A stretch of 33,145 nt of DNA from an uncultured Bacteroidales bacterium (GCA_944325415.1 CALUZW010000020.1:1-33145), one strand, 5' to 3'; shown: positions 8,422 through 17,164, counted from the stretch's first letter. Program-made: numbers and translations. The notes: generated by a model not told the origin, from the sequence alone.

Positions 8422-11400
8422 GAGCGTTTTACTTTCAGCGTTTTTTTCGAGAAAACGGCTTTGAGTTTATAGATGTAGACAAAGAAGAAGGGTACCAGCA
8501 GTATGCCGATGACTACGGCGGTTATCATGCCGAAGAAGACGCCGGTGCCGATGGCCTGACGGCTGGCCGAGCCGGGACCGCTGGCCAATACCATGGGCAG
8601 CATGCCCAGGATGAATGCCAGTGAGGTCATGAGTATGGGGCGGAAACGCAGGCGGGCGGCATTGAGGGTGGCTTCGATGAGCGGTGTGCCGGCATCGACC
8701 TGCTCCTTGGCAAACTCGACGATGAGAATGGCGTTCTTGGCCGCCATACCCATGAGCATTACAAGACCTATCTGGAAGTAGACGTCGTTTTCGAGTCCGC
8801 ACACCCAGATGCCGAGGTAGGCTCCCAGGGCCGCCACAGGCAGCGAGAGCAAGATGGCTATGGGGATAATCCAGCTCTCGTAGAGGGCCGCCAGGAAGAG
8901 GAACACAAAGACGAAGACGAGAGCCAAGATGAGGCCGGTCTGCCCGCCGGCTTTCTTTTCCTGATACGACAGTCCGCTCCATTCCACACCGATGTTGGAG
9001 GGGAGGTGCCGTTGCACAATCTCTTCGAGGGTGTTCATGGCCTGTCCGGTACTGTATCCTTTACCCGCTTCGCCGCGGATTACGGCCGCATTGAACATGT
9101 TGAACCGCTTGATGCTTCCCGGGCCTGTCGTGTAGGAGGCATCGCCCAGCGAGGTGAGGGGTATCATGGCGTTGTCTTTTCCGCGGACGAAGAAGAGGTT
9201 GAGGTTCTCCTTGAACTTGCGGTACGAGGCTTCGGCCTGAATATATACGCGGTAGATGCGGTTGAACATGTTGAAGTCGTTGACGTAGACCGAACCCGTG
9301 TAGGCTTTCATGGTGGAGAATACGTCGGTGAGGGGCACGCCGGCAAACTTCACCTTGTCGCGGTCGACATTGAAGTAGAGCTGTGGAATCTCGGCTTGCA
9401 GCGACGAGGAGAGCCCGGCCAGCTCTTCTCTTTGTGTGGCGTAGTACATGAGGGTGTCAACGGCCTGCACGAGGTTGTCGAACGTGGCGTCGCCGCGGGC
9501 TTCGAGCTGCATCTCAAAACCACCCGAGCTACCCAGTCCGGGAATTACCGGCGGGGTCGAGAGGTAGACCTTGCTCTCGGGGTATTTTTCGAGTTCGCTG
9601 CGCACGCGGGCCATGATATCGTCGATCGACTCGTCTTTACGTTCGTTCCACGGTTTGAGAATGACCGTCAGTTCGCTGCGGGCCTGGTTGGTGCCCACAC
9701 GCGGGCTGGTTCCCGTCACGTTCTGTACATAGGCGACCGACGGGTCGTTCATGATATAGGCAATGGCCCGGTTGGTAACCGTGCGGGTGCGTTCGAGGGT
9801 GGCCCCTTCGGGCAATTCGAGTTCGACCTTGAAGTATCCCTGGTCTTCGGTGGGAAGGAAACTGGTGGGAATGACACGGTTGAGTACAAATATGACGACA
9901 AGACCTATGCCGAAGGCGCTCATGATGCGCCGCGGGTTGGCGATGCAGGCCCGTATGCCGTTCATGTATTTGTGGTTTCCGGTGTGCAGCCACAGGTTGA
10001 TGTAGCGGAACACGATGTTTTTCTTCTTGTTGGGTGTGTCGGGCCGGAGTATCAGCGAGCACATGACAGGGCTCAGCGTGAGGGCTACCACCGTGGAGAT
10101 GATGACCGACACGGCAATCGTGATGGTAAACTGCCGGTAGAGCATACCGGTGATACCCGAGAGAAAACTTACCGGAACGAATACGGCGACAAGTACGAGC
10201 GAGGTGGCGATGAGGGCGCTGCTCAACCCGTTCATGGCTTTCTTGGTCGCTTCGTAGGGCGATAGCTTCTCGTCGTCCATGATGCGTTCGACATTTTCGA
10301 CTACGACGATGGCGTCGTCGACGACGATACCGATGGCGAGGACGAGGCCGAGCAGTGTGAGCATGTTGAGCGAGAAGCCGAAGATGAGCATGCACCCGAA
10401 TGTTCCGATGAGCGAGATGGGTACCGCCACAACGGGAATGAGTGTGGCTCGCCAGCTTTGCAAGGAGAAGAAGACGACGATGATGACCAGGAAGAGTGCC
10501 TCAAAGAGGGTTTTGTACACCTCGTGTATCGACTCGGAGATGTAGGTGGTCATGTCGAAAGGTATCTCGTAGGAGAGGCCGTCGGGGAAGTTGCGGCTTA
10601 TCTCTTCCATGGTGGTTTTTACGCTCTCGGCCACCTCCATGGCGTTGGCGCCGGGGAGCATATAGATGGTGAGTACGGCAGCGTTTCCGCCGTTGATACC
10701 ACTCTCGGTGTTGTACGACGAGGCTTCGAGAGAGACGCGGGCCACGTCGCTGAGGCGGATTATCGACCCGTCGGGGTTGGCCCGCACGACGATGTTTTCA
10801 AACTGGCTCACCGTCGAGAGACGTCCTTGCGTGGTGATGGGTATCGTAATGTCGACATCGCTCACCGGCTGCTGGCCCATGACACCGGCCGCTGCCTCGG
10901 TGTTCTGGTCTTTGAGGGCGGTTTGCAGGTCTTTCACGGTGAGACCGAAACTGGCCAGCTTGTCGGGCTGCACCCATATCTGCATGGCGTAATAGCGGCT
11001 GCCGACGTTCGATACACGGCCTACGCCGGGGATACGGCGCAGCAGGTCGAGCACGTTGAGCGTGGCAAAGTTGCTGAGGTAAATCTCGTCAAACTTGGGG
11101 TCGTCCGAGGTCAGGCAGATGGTCATCAACTGGCTGGCGGCCTGTTTCTCGACCGAGATACCGTTCTGTACCACTTCGCCGGGCAGACGCGACTCGGCCA
11201 GTTTCAGCCGGTTCTGTACCTCTACGGCGGCGAGGTTGGCGTCGGTCGACACGTCGAAGGTGACGGTAGCCGAGAAGCCTCCCGAGTTGGAACTGCTCGA
11301 CTCCATGTATATCATGCCCGGCGTGCCGTTCAGCTCCTGCTCGATGGGCGTGGCGACGGCCTGCGATACCGTGGTGGCGCTGGCACCGGGATACGATGCG

Positions 11401-11540
11401 CTGATTTTTACCACCGGCGGGGTGATTTGCGGATATTGGTCGATAGGCAGGAGGGTCAGCCCTATGAATCCCACGATGACGATGAGAATGGAGATGACCA
11501 TCGAAAAGACCGGGTGGTCTATGAAGAAATTCACTTTCAT
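8418..11540 (-). CDS. RND multidrug efflux pump, AcrB/MexB (HAE1) family
   Basis: Inner-membrane proton-driven pump of 1040 aa with the usual two halves, each made of six transmembrane helices plus a large periplasmic loop. It begins MKVNFFIDHPVFSMVISILI, the standard HAE1 start. The proton-relay residues are present: Asp408-Asp409 in the TM4 segment IGIVVDDAIVVVENVE and Lys935 in the TM10 segment GMAAKNAILIVEFA. These correspond to the AcrB Asp407/Asp408 and Lys940 triad. The adaptor gene ends 12 nt upstream and the channel gene overlaps the stop. The substrate cannot be predicted from sequence; hydrophobic drugs or bile salts would be usual. Confidence 0.96.
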   Translation of the reverse strand: MKVNFFIDHPVFSMVISILIVIVGFIGLTLLPIDQYPQITPPVVKISASYPGASATTVSQAVATPIEQELNGTPGMIYMESSSSNSGGFSATVTFDVSTDANLAAVEVQNRLKLAESRLPGEVVQNGISVEKQAASQLMTICLTSDDPKFDEIYLSNFATLNVLDLLRRIPGVGRVSNVGSRYYAMQIWVQPDKLASFGLTVKDLQTALKDQNTEAAAGVMGQQPVSDVDITIPITTQGRLSTVSQFENIVVRANPDGSIIRLSDVARVSLEASSYNTESGINGGNAAVLTIYMLPGANAMEVAESVKTTMEEISRNFPDGLSYEIPFDMTTYISESIHEVYKTLFEALFLVIIVVFFSLQSWRATLIPVVAVPISLIGTFGCMLIFGFSLNMLTLLGLVLAIGIVVDDAIVVVENVERIMDDEKLSPYEATKKAMNGLSSALIATSLVLVAVFVPVSFLSGITGMLYRQFTITIAVSVIISTVVALTLSPVMCSLILRPDTPNKKKNIVFRYINLWLHTGNHKYMNGIRACIANPRRIMSAFGIGLVVIFVLNRVIPTSFLPTEDQGYFKVELELPEGATLERTRTVTNRAIAYIMNDPSVAYVQNVTGTSPRVGTNQARSELTVILKPWNERKDESIDDIMARVRSELEKYPESKVYLSTPPVIPGLGSSGGFEMQLEARGDATFDNLVQAVDTLMYYATQREELAGLSSSLQAEIPQLYFNVDRDKVKFAGVPLTDVFSTMKAYTGSVYVNDFNMFNRIYRVYIQAEASYRKFKENLNLFFVRGKDNAMIPLTSLGDASYTTGPGSIKRFNMFNAAVIRGEAGKGYSTGQAMNTLEEIVQRHLPSNIGVEWSGLSYQEKKAGGQTGLILALVFVFVFLFLAALYESWIIPIAILLSLPVAALGAYLGIWVCGLENDVYFQIGLVMLMGMAAKNAILIVEFAKEQVDAGTPLIEATLNAARLRFRPILMTSLAFILGMLPMVLASGPGSASRQAIGTGVFFGMITAVVIGILLVPFFFVYIYKLKAVFSKKTLKVKRS

Positions 11541-11552
11541 GGCGGCGTGGGG

Positions 11553-12743
11553 TTATTGCGGTTGGGCTTCTAGGTACTGGTTGTCGACTTTCACTTTCAT
11601 ACCCGGCGACAACTTGTGATAGCCTTCGACGACGATTTCTTCGTCGGGCGAGAGTCCGCGTTCGACGACTACGAGATTTTCTTGCTGAGGACCGAGTTCG
11701 ATGAAGCGTTTCTCGGCCGTGCCGTTTTCACGCACCACATAGATGTAGGCACCGCCTTTCTCGATGATGACGGCCTTCAACGGTACGGTCACGGCATTCT
11801 CGCGCACGTCGAGCAGCAACAGCACCTTGGTCGACTGTCCCGGCAGCAGCACATGGTCGGGGTTGGGCATCTCGGCACGCACCGAGAAGGTACCGGTGAG
11901 GGGGTCGACCTGCGGCTCGGCAAAGTCGACCAGTCCTTTATAGGGATATTGGGTATTGTCGGCCAGAGTGATGGTGATGTAGGGCTGCCACGAACGGTTC
12001 TCGACTTTCTGGCCGAGGTTCACGTTACGCTCTTTGCTGCGCAGGTAGTCGAGCGCGGTCATGCTGAAATCGACCAGCACCGTGTCGCTCTTGACGATGG
12101 TGGCCAGTTGCGACTTGCCGTTGGTACCTACCAGCGTACCGAGGTCGACGAGCCGTTCGCTGATGTTGCCGGCTATGGGCGAACGCACGACGGTATAGTC
12201 GAGCTCCATGAGTGCCTGGTCGAGGTCGGCCTGGCTCATGATGACCGAAGCCTTGGCACTTTCGTAGGCGGCAATGGCATTGTCGAGGTCGAGTTGGCTG
12301 GCAGCATTCTGCTCATACAGCGGGCGTATGCGTTCCAGGTCGTGCTGCGCCTTGCTTTCCTGGGCCTGATCTTTTTTCAGCTGGGCGGCAGCCTTGTCGG
12401 CCTTGGCCTTGTATTGGCGTTGGTCGATGACAAACAGCACCTGGTTTTTCTTTACATAAGTACCCTCTTCAAACAGCATCTGTTCGAGAAAGCCCTCTAC
12501 ACGTGCGTGTACCTCGACAAACTGCTGGGCCCTTACCCGGCCCACATATTCGCCATACACACCCACGTCGTTCTGCTCGGCTTTCATGGTAGCCACGATG
12601 GCATACTCTTCCTGGGGCTTTTCCTTGCGGGTGAGGTAATAAATGATTCCGGCTGCGGCGATGAGAAGAACCGCGATGATTACGAATTTTTTTCTTACAA
12701 AGAAGTAAGCGTTTATGTTCAGTTTAGGGTGTTTTATACGCAT
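11553..12743 (-). CDS. RND efflux periplasmic adaptor (membrane fusion protein)
   Basis: Periplasmic adaptor linking the AcrB-like pump to the outer-membrane channel; 396 aa. One N-terminal membrane anchor lies at about residues 19-36 (FVIIAVLLIAAAGIIYYL), with no lipobox. Next come a lipoyl/barrel-sandwich half (VHARVEGFLEQMLFEEGTYV), an alpha-helical hairpin rich in Ala, Gln and Lys, the second lipoyl half (VRSPIAGNISERLVDLGTLV) and a beta-barrel with the PLTGTFSVRAEMPNPD block. It is the first gene of the operon; I find no local regulator gene beside it. Confidence 0.94.
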   Translation of the reverse strand: MRIKHPKLNINAYFFVRKKFVIIAVLLIAAAGIIYYLTRKEKPQEEYAIVATMKAEQNDVGVYGEYVGRVRAQQFVEVHARVEGFLEQMLFEEGTYVKKNQVLFVIDQRQYKAKADKAAAQLKKDQAQESKAQHDLERIRPLYEQNAASQLDLDNAIAAYESAKASVIMSQADLDQALMELDYTVVRSPIAGNISERLVDLGTLVGTNGKSQLATIVKSDTVLVDFSMTALDYLRSKERNVNLGQKVENRSWQPYITITLADNTQYPYKGLVDFAEPQVDPLTGTFSVRAEMPNPDHVLLPGQSTKVLLLLDVRENAVTVPLKAVIIEKGGAYIYVVRENGTAEKRFIELGPQQENLVVVERGLSPDEEIVVEGYHKLSPGMKVKVDNQYLEAQPQ

Positions 12744-12797
12744 AGGAAATCCTCTTTGTGGTTGATGCGATGAGTTTTAGTGGATACAATTCGGACA

Positions 12798-12805
12798 CAA
12801 AGGTA
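12798..12805 (-). promoter_or_regulatory. -7 promoter box of the efflux operon
   Basis: TACCTTTG on the minus strand matches TAnnTTTG, giving a leader of about 50 nt before the adaptor ATG at 12743. No TTG/TTTG is seen at the expected -33 distance. Confidence 0.55.
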
Positions 12806-12870
12806 CAACACTTATTCGAGGATAATGCGTACATCTGCTTTTTATAACCCGAATAAAGTTTTTTTAAGGT

Positions 12871-13257
12871 CTATACCAGTAGCTTTACCGCCGTGAAAGC
12901 GAGGAAGAAAAGCAGCATGCCACCTGCCAGACTGGCCAGCATGTAGGTGGCCGCGGCAAAATATTGTCCGCTCTGCAAGAGCAGAAAATTCTCTTGCATG
13001 AACGACGAAAACGTGGTGAATCCGCCGCACAGTCCCACCATGAGCAGCAGGCGCATTTCGCCGGCAAAGAGCGGGAAACGCATGGCCAGCGCAAAGAATA
13101 CTCCCAGCAGGAAACTGCCGGCCAGATTTACGGTGAGTGTACCCCACGGGAAGAAGCCGTCGTAGCCGTGGTTGCGGGTGTAGAGGGCCACCAGGTAGCG
13201 CAGCACGCCGCCGGCAAAACTGCCGAGCCCTACCCAGAGAAGGTTGCGAAGTATCAT
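12871..13257 (-). CDS. crcB: CrcB/Fluc fluoride ion channel
   Basis: Small membrane protein that exports fluoride as a dual-topology dimer. It is 128 aa from the chosen start, the usual length. Four hydrophobic segments are visible. Family motifs are GSFAGGVLRY, the pore-lining FPWGTLTVNLAGSFLLG and GLCGGFTTFSSF (with the Na+ site and the Phe-box region). The ATG at 13257 is preferred to one at 13296 because a -7 promoter box lies between them and MILRNLLWVGLGS matches the usual N terminus. The leader is only about 20 nt, so no fluoride riboswitch can fit in it. Confidence 0.93.
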   Translation of the reverse strand: MILRNLLWVGLGSFAGGVLRYLVALYTRNHGYDGFFPWGTLTVNLAGSFLLGVFFALAMRFPLFAGEMRLLLMVGLCGGFTTFSSFMQENFLLLQSGQYFAAATYMLASLAGGMLLFFLAFTAVKLLV

Positions 13258-13283
13258 AAAGAATTGTTTTGTCGATGCGCCTG

Positions 13284-13291
13284 CAAAGGTA
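13284..13291 (-). promoter_or_regulatory. -7 promoter box of crcB
   Basis: TACCTTTG on the minus strand, 26 nt before the ATG at 13257. It overlaps the first codons of the longer in-frame ORF, which rules out that longer start. Confidence 0.6.
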
Positions 13292-13451
13292 AGCATAAAA
13301 ACACGACCTGCATAAGATTCGCCTCTCGTTTGTCTTAAATATCGATTACCGGCACATGGGTCGACAAAATATTTTTATCGTTCCGTTGAAATTCAGGGGT
13401 AACCCTTTCCTGTTGATGCCTAAAAATAGGAAACAGTTAAGATATTTCATT

Positions 13452-13589
13452 TACCTTTGTAAAGGCCGACCATGGAAGTCGGGAAATCTCCAAACGCAGA
13501 GTCAGGTTGTGGCAGATGTCGGGAAAAAATCCGGGAGTTACGGGTAAGATGTGTGCCGATACCTCTAAAAACAGCTAATTACAAACACT
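13452..13589 (+). promoter_or_regulatory. Promoter box and 125-nt leader of the TlpA-like gene
   Basis: TACCTTTG at 13452-13459 is a -7 box; transcription would begin near 13466 and leave an unusually long leader to the ATG at 13590. The leader can form a small CCGAC/GTCGG hairpin at its start. Just upstream of the box, CTGTT-4 nt-CCTA-AAAA-TAGG-A-AACAG (13410-13436) is a nested inverted repeat that could be an operator. I recognise no known riboswitch. Confidence 0.5.
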
Positions 13590-14717
13590 ATGAAAAGTTA
13601 TTATTTCTGTATTACCCTGTTCTGTTGGTTATTTGTGGCCTGTTCACGACCTCAAATCGAAATCACTTTCCGCGGATTTTCCAATGACACGGTGATTATC
13701 TGCCACTGCCCATTGAAAAATTACTCAACCCTGGGGGGCGACAATGATTTGAGCATTATCTACGACACACTCCTGATGCAAAACGGTATTATAAGCCTCA
13801 TTCCCGACAAGCAGCCATCGCTGTATGTCGTCAGCCTAAACGAAAGACCCGCTCATCCGATACGCATGGCAATCTATCCTAATGACCGTATAGATATGGA
13901 CATTGTACGTACCGAATACAATTTCCAGTGCCGGGCAACCGGTTCGGAAATGGTCGAAGGGATAACCGATTACATGCAGACACTGCGCCCGACCAACGAT
14001 AGAATAGACAGTTTGTACCTCTTATTGGAAGCCTCGCCCTCTGATACGTACCTTCTCCGGCAATACAATCAACTTTTCGACCAGCGCCGGTTGGAATCAG
14101 CCCGATGGATTCGGGAACATTCGTCCAATCCGGCAGCGGGAATCATATTACGTTACGCTCCGCTCGATTCGATACCGGCACTCTGCAACATACTCGACGA
14201 GAAGATACTACAATCAGAACTGAGCCCTTTGATTGAAAAATGTAAAGACAATGCCTGCCGCTATATATCTACCATGCAGAATAGAGAAAAAATAAGACAA
14301 GGAGTAAAAGCCCCCGATTTCACCCTTTGTGACCCACAGGGTAAAGAGTGGACCTTGTCGCAATTGCAAGGCAAGTGGGTGGTACTCGATTTTTGGGGAA
14401 CATGGTGTGGTTATTGCCTTCAAGGAATCCCTGAAATGAAAAAATATGAATCCAAATACAGAGAGCAATGTACATTTGTCGGCATAGTTTGTCAGGACAC
14501 CCGCGAAACATGGATTGCAGCACTCGAAGAGTATCGCATGCCATGGCTACAACTTTATAACCCAGGCAAAAACGATGGCGGTAAAGATTTGAGTATGGTC
14601 TATGGCATTTTAGGATTTCCGACCAAATTTATCATCACCCCCGAAGGATACATACATGAAATCTTTGAAGGAGAAGATTCTGCGTTTTACGACACGCTGG
14701 ACCAACTCTTCAAATAG
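13590..14717 (+). CDS. TlpA/ResA-like thiol-disulfide lipoprotein
   Basis: A 375-aa envelope protein. It starts with a short hydrophobic signal peptide ending in a lipobox-like LFVAC (Cys18). The N-terminal region (about 20-230) resembles the variable DUF4369-like domain that often precedes TlpA domains in Bacteroidales, with many beta-strand-like segments. The C-terminal thioredoxin fold (about 245-375) contains the block VVLDFWGTWCGYC with redox cysteines Cys273 and Cys276, and a cis-Pro region near GILGFPTKFII. It probably acts on disulfides in the periplasm or outer membrane. It is a single gene that converges on the DUF262-HNH gene. Confidence 0.85.
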   Translation: MKSYYFCITLFCWLFVACSRPQIEITFRGFSNDTVIICHCPLKNYSTLGGDNDLSIIYDTLLMQNGIISLIPDKQPSLYVVSLNERPAHPIRMAIYPNDRIDMDIVRTEYNFQCRATGSEMVEGITDYMQTLRPTNDRIDSLYLLLEASPSDTYLLRQYNQLFDQRRLESARWIREHSSNPAAGIILRYAPLDSIPALCNILDEKILQSELSPLIEKCKDNACRYISTMQNREKIRQGVKAPDFTLCDPQGKEWTLSQLQGKWVVLDFWGTWCGYCLQGIPEMKKYESKYREQCTFVGIVCQDTRETWIAALEEYRMPWLQLYNPGKNDGGKDLSMVYGILGFPTKFIITPEGYIHEIFEGEDSAFYDTLDQLFK

Positions 14718-14727
14718 ACCCGCTTCT

Positions 14728-14767
14728 AAAAAATCAACTCGACAAGCGAATCCTTCCGCTTGTCGAG
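14728..14767 (-). terminator. Intrinsic terminator between convergent genes
   Basis: CTCGACAAGCG (14738-14748) and CGCTTGTCGAG (14757-14767) form a perfect 11-bp stem. Read on the minus strand the stem is followed by TTGATTTTTT (T-run at 14733-14728), so it should stop transcription from the DUF262-HNH gene. It lies 21 nt past the TlpA-like stop and may also slow plus-strand transcription. Confidence 0.75.
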
Positions 14768-14809
14768 CTCGTTATTATATGCCTATAATTGCATTTTATA
14801 TTTTACAGG

Positions 14810-16621
14810 CTATATGTGGAATACAAACTTGCTAATACGTTCTACGGCAGCCTCGGTAGCCTTTTCTATATCATTTTTCTCCCAGCGATCTTTGGGATAT
14901 TTAGCAAGATCAAGGGCAAATCCGAAACTACTGCCAATATATCCAGCTTTGCTTGATAATGTACTTCCTTTTTTTGTCTTGAACCAGTCATTGCCGATAG
15001 TCTTGTTGATAACTTCTTCTAAGAGTATCTTATTGCCAAGTTGATTGACAAGACTTGCAAATTCTTCGGGGTCGTCAATACCGGCATCCGTGCGAATGAC
15101 TTCAATATTGTGACCGCTTGCAGGCATAATATGCTCAACATTAGTTTTCTCGTCTATATCGTAATACCTATTTTGTTCCTTAGCATATAAATATTCATTT
15201 AGATATACAAGAATATTTTTGGAGTATTCGCGCAAATCACTCTCCACATCCTTACGTTTCCATGTATTATTGATATGATGATTAAAATCTTCTATAATGT
15301 GAGTCAAAGGATATGAAGGATTTACCAGATTAAAATTCTCGTTAAAAAGGAATGTTTTGAATTTGGAAGCAGAATATCCTGTATCTCCCACCTCAATAAT
15401 AGTAAACAGACGAAGTAAACATTCTGCAATCGGAGAAACTATATCTTTTGTTATGGCTGATACATCATATCTAAATAAATATGAAATAAGGAACAATTTG
15501 AAGTTCTCGTTAAACTTAAGAAGTAATTTGATTATTGGATAGTCTTTAATAGCATTCCAGATATCAAGTATTTTTCTGAATGAATCACATAACATAAGAG
15601 GTTCGTTCAGTAGTTCTGAATGCTCGGTTAAAAAATATTTGCGCAGACCAGGTGTTGTAACTTCGTTGAGTTTGTAGTGCCCTTTGGTCGCACGGGTGAT
15701 GTACATGAATTGTTGAAGTACACCATCAATATCCACAATTTTCTTTTGTGCTAAATCGTTGGCTATGATGTTGATTTCTTGCCATTTGGAGATGAATATA
15801 TCTTTCCTCTCATCGCCAGATTTAGAGTAAAGCTGGGCCGAGATTATATCTGCATCAGAAAGTGGCATACCTGTCGAATTTAAAGAGTTGAACATCGTTA
15901 TAGCTTGTTCAATTTGCCAACTCTTGATTTCGATAATCTGGCACTTTGACAAGAAAATCTTGGCAAAATTGTTCAGATTCGATTCTGAGTATTTCGATAT
16001 TAACTCAAAGAAGTATTTGAAGTTTCTAAAGAAATTGGTGTATTTGTTGTCTTTTTGTTTACGGGGAAACTTATAAACTGAACGTTCGGCTTCCTTAAAA
16101 CTCTCCGCCTCGATAATCAATCGGAAATCATCCTTGTATAATTCGTTAATAGAATTGTTTTCAAGAATCGTGATACCTCGTGCATTGTCCCAATTAGCTT
16201 TCATCTCTACTTGCTTATCATCGTCTGCCTTATAGAGTATTCTACAAATGGTGTCATAGCTCCTATTCAATCCCATGAACAACGCTGCTGTATCAGGGCT
16301 GAAATTGAAATTGTCCAACAATTCTTTCAAGCGAAGTTGTAAGGCTTTGAGTAATAGAAAAAATGTGGTAGTTCTTTGTTGTCCATCAATCAAACTGAGA
16401 TGATTTGGTGTGGAGCAATCGATGATGATAGTACCAAAAAAATAAGGGTCTTCAGCATTTGAGTCAATAAAATCCTCAATATCTTGCCAAAGTTTTGTAC
16501 AATGTGATGTAGTCCATGAGTAGGCGCGTTGGTATTGAGGAATCTCAAAAACATCATTACGTTCCAGCATTGTATATTCGCTGATAAGTCGCAATTTAGG
16601 TTCTATATTTTTTGTCGCCAT
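14810..16621 (-). CDS. DUF262 + DUF1524 HNH nuclease (GmrSD-type)
   Basis: A 603-aa protein with the two-domain layout of GmrSD-like type IV restriction enzymes. The N-terminal DUF262 (ParB/Srx-like) domain has the nucleotide-binding motif DGQQR at residues 79-83, in LIDGQQRTTT. The C-terminal DUF1524 domain has the His-Me finger motif H-I-M-P at residues 497-500 (NVEHIMPAS) and the downstream NQLGNKILLE block common to this domain. Family members couple NTP binding to cleavage of modified phage DNA. Activity on modified DNA here is inferred from architecture. The gene is AT-rich, unlike the GC-rich core to its left, which points to transfer. It diverges from the DUF262-HEPN operon. Confidence 0.88.
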   Translation of the reverse strand: MATKNIEPKLRLISEYTMLERNDVFEIPQYQRAYSWTTSHCTKLWQDIEDFIDSNAEDPYFFGTIIIDCSTPNHLSLIDGQQRTTTFFLLLKALQLRLKELLDNFNFSPDTAALFMGLNRSYDTICRILYKADDDKQVEMKANWDNARGITILENNSINELYKDDFRLIIEAESFKEAERSVYKFPRKQKDNKYTNFFRNFKYFFELISKYSESNLNNFAKIFLSKCQIIEIKSWQIEQAITMFNSLNSTGMPLSDADIISAQLYSKSGDERKDIFISKWQEINIIANDLAQKKIVDIDGVLQQFMYITRATKGHYKLNEVTTPGLRKYFLTEHSELLNEPLMLCDSFRKILDIWNAIKDYPIIKLLLKFNENFKLFLISYLFRYDVSAITKDIVSPIAECLLRLFTIIEVGDTGYSASKFKTFLFNENFNLVNPSYPLTHIIEDFNHHINNTWKRKDVESDLREYSKNILVYLNEYLYAKEQNRYYDIDEKTNVEHIMPASGHNIEVIRTDAGIDDPEEFASLVNQLGNKILLEEVINKTIGNDWFKTKKGSTLSSKAGYIGSSFGFALDLAKYPKDRWEKNDIEKATEAAVERISKFVFHI

Positions 16622-16639
16622 AATGTAATTAGATGATAT

Positions 16640-16653
16640 GTAATTTTAATTAC
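16640..16653. promoter_or_regulatory. Operator-like palindrome upstream of the DUF262-HNH gene
   Basis: GTAATT-TT-AATTAC is a perfect dyad. A further direct copy of TGTAATT is at 16624-16630 (also at 16639-16645). The dyad lies between the DUF262-HNH -7 box and its ATG, so a bound protein could block the start of transcription. Short AT-rich dyads occur by chance, so this is only a candidate. Confidence 0.3.
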
Positions 16654-16677
16654 TATTATTTAGGAAAATTGATTTCT

Positions 16678-16708
16678 CAAAGATATGAAAGTTAATCAGT
16701 ATATCGAA
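16678..16708 (-). promoter_or_regulatory. Promoter of the DUF262-HNH gene
   Basis: On the minus strand TTCG (16708-16705) is followed after 19 nt by TATCTTTG (16685-16678). This gives a consensus -7 box and a one-mismatch -33 box. The leader to the ATG at 16621 is about 50 nt. Confidence 0.6.
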
Positions 16709-16828
16709 TATAATCCTCCAATATTCGAGGTACAAGTTTTAAACGAAAGAGAATATGGTGTACATTTCTATATTCAATACATAAAATATGAGAACCAACT
16801 TAAAGCCTTTTTTTTATTTAGATCTTAA
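16685..16828 (+). CDS. Small ORF, 47 aa, no recognised family
   Basis: ATG at 16685, TAA at 16826. The product starts MKVNQYIEYNPPIFEVQVLN and ends KAFFLFRS; it is rich in Tyr, Phe, Ile and Glu with no low-complexity run. A perfect 17-bp hairpin begins six bases after the stop, as expected for the end of a real transcript. It diverges from the DUF262-HNH gene and its ATG touches that gene's -7 box. It could be a genuine small protein (for instance a regulator or antitoxin), the 5' remnant of a longer gene, or chance. I see no strong promoter in front of it. Confidence 0.35.
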   Translation: MKVNQYIEYNPPIFEVQVLNEREYGVHFYIQYIKYENQLKAFFLFRS

Positions 16829-16833
16829 AAAAC

Positions 16834-16874
16834 ACCAGCGCGACAAACAATGAAAATTTGTTTGTCGCGCTGGT
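16834..16874. terminator. Perfect 17-bp hairpin, terminator-like
   Basis: Arms 16834-16850 and 16858-16874 are exact complements (core AGCGCGACAAACAA) around a 7-nt loop. Six A precede it on the plus strand, so on the minus strand it is followed by TTTTTT, a classical intrinsic terminator. On the plus strand it directly follows the 47-codon ORF but lacks a T-run. No minus-strand gene lies upstream to need it. Confidence 0.75.
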
Positions 16875-17101
16875 ATACAATTGCTTAACCTGTATGCAGG
16901 CTATTAGTATTCTTCCTCGTTGAAGAAATTTATCCATATTGATTATCAATATATTATGCAATAATCAATGAAGTTTGCGCAAACAAACCGCACCATCTGA
17001 AACGGGCTGAGGCGATAGGAGGAAATGGTGGGAAAACAAATTAAATATGCACCTTTATCTATCATAATTTTGGATTTTTTTCCACAAAATTCGTTGTTGA
17101 A
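16875..17101. other. AT-rich spacer with operator-like dyads
   Basis: No gene is recognised. It holds ATTGATTATCAAT (16938-16950), a third half-site ATAATCAA (16961-16968) forming an inverted repeat with TTGATTAT (16939-16946), and the 12-bp palindrome GTTTGCGCAAAC (16973-16984). A possible -7 box TAATTTTG for the downstream DUF262 gene is at 17065-17072, without a clear -33 box. Confidence 0.45.
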
Positions 17102-17164
17102 ATAATTATTGGCTAACTTAGAACTATGATTACAAACCCAAATACAATATTAACCAATAATTAT
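17102..17164. repeat. 15-bp inverted repeat overlapping the DUF262 start codon
   Basis: ATAATTATTGGCTAA (17102-17116) and TTAACCAATAATTAT (17150-17164) are complementary at 14 of 15 positions; the outer 11 bp are perfect. The right arm runs into the ATG at 17163. In the mRNA the pairing would bury the start codon in a stem; on DNA the arms are 33 nt apart and could be a paired operator. Confidence 0.65.

Noticed and set aside
9006..10265. Long plus-strand open frame opposite the RND pump
   Set aside because: Antisense shadow of a well-supported AcrB-type gene; no domain recognised.
13258..13320. Fluoride riboswitch upstream of crcB
   Set aside because: The predicted promoter leaves only about 20 nt of leader, too short for the aptamer, and I see no crcB-motif core.
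16875..16960. Minus-strand open tail ending NEEEY before the hairpin
   Set aside because: It has an in-frame stop about ten codons upstream, so it cannot be read as a gene; only a remnant could be argued.
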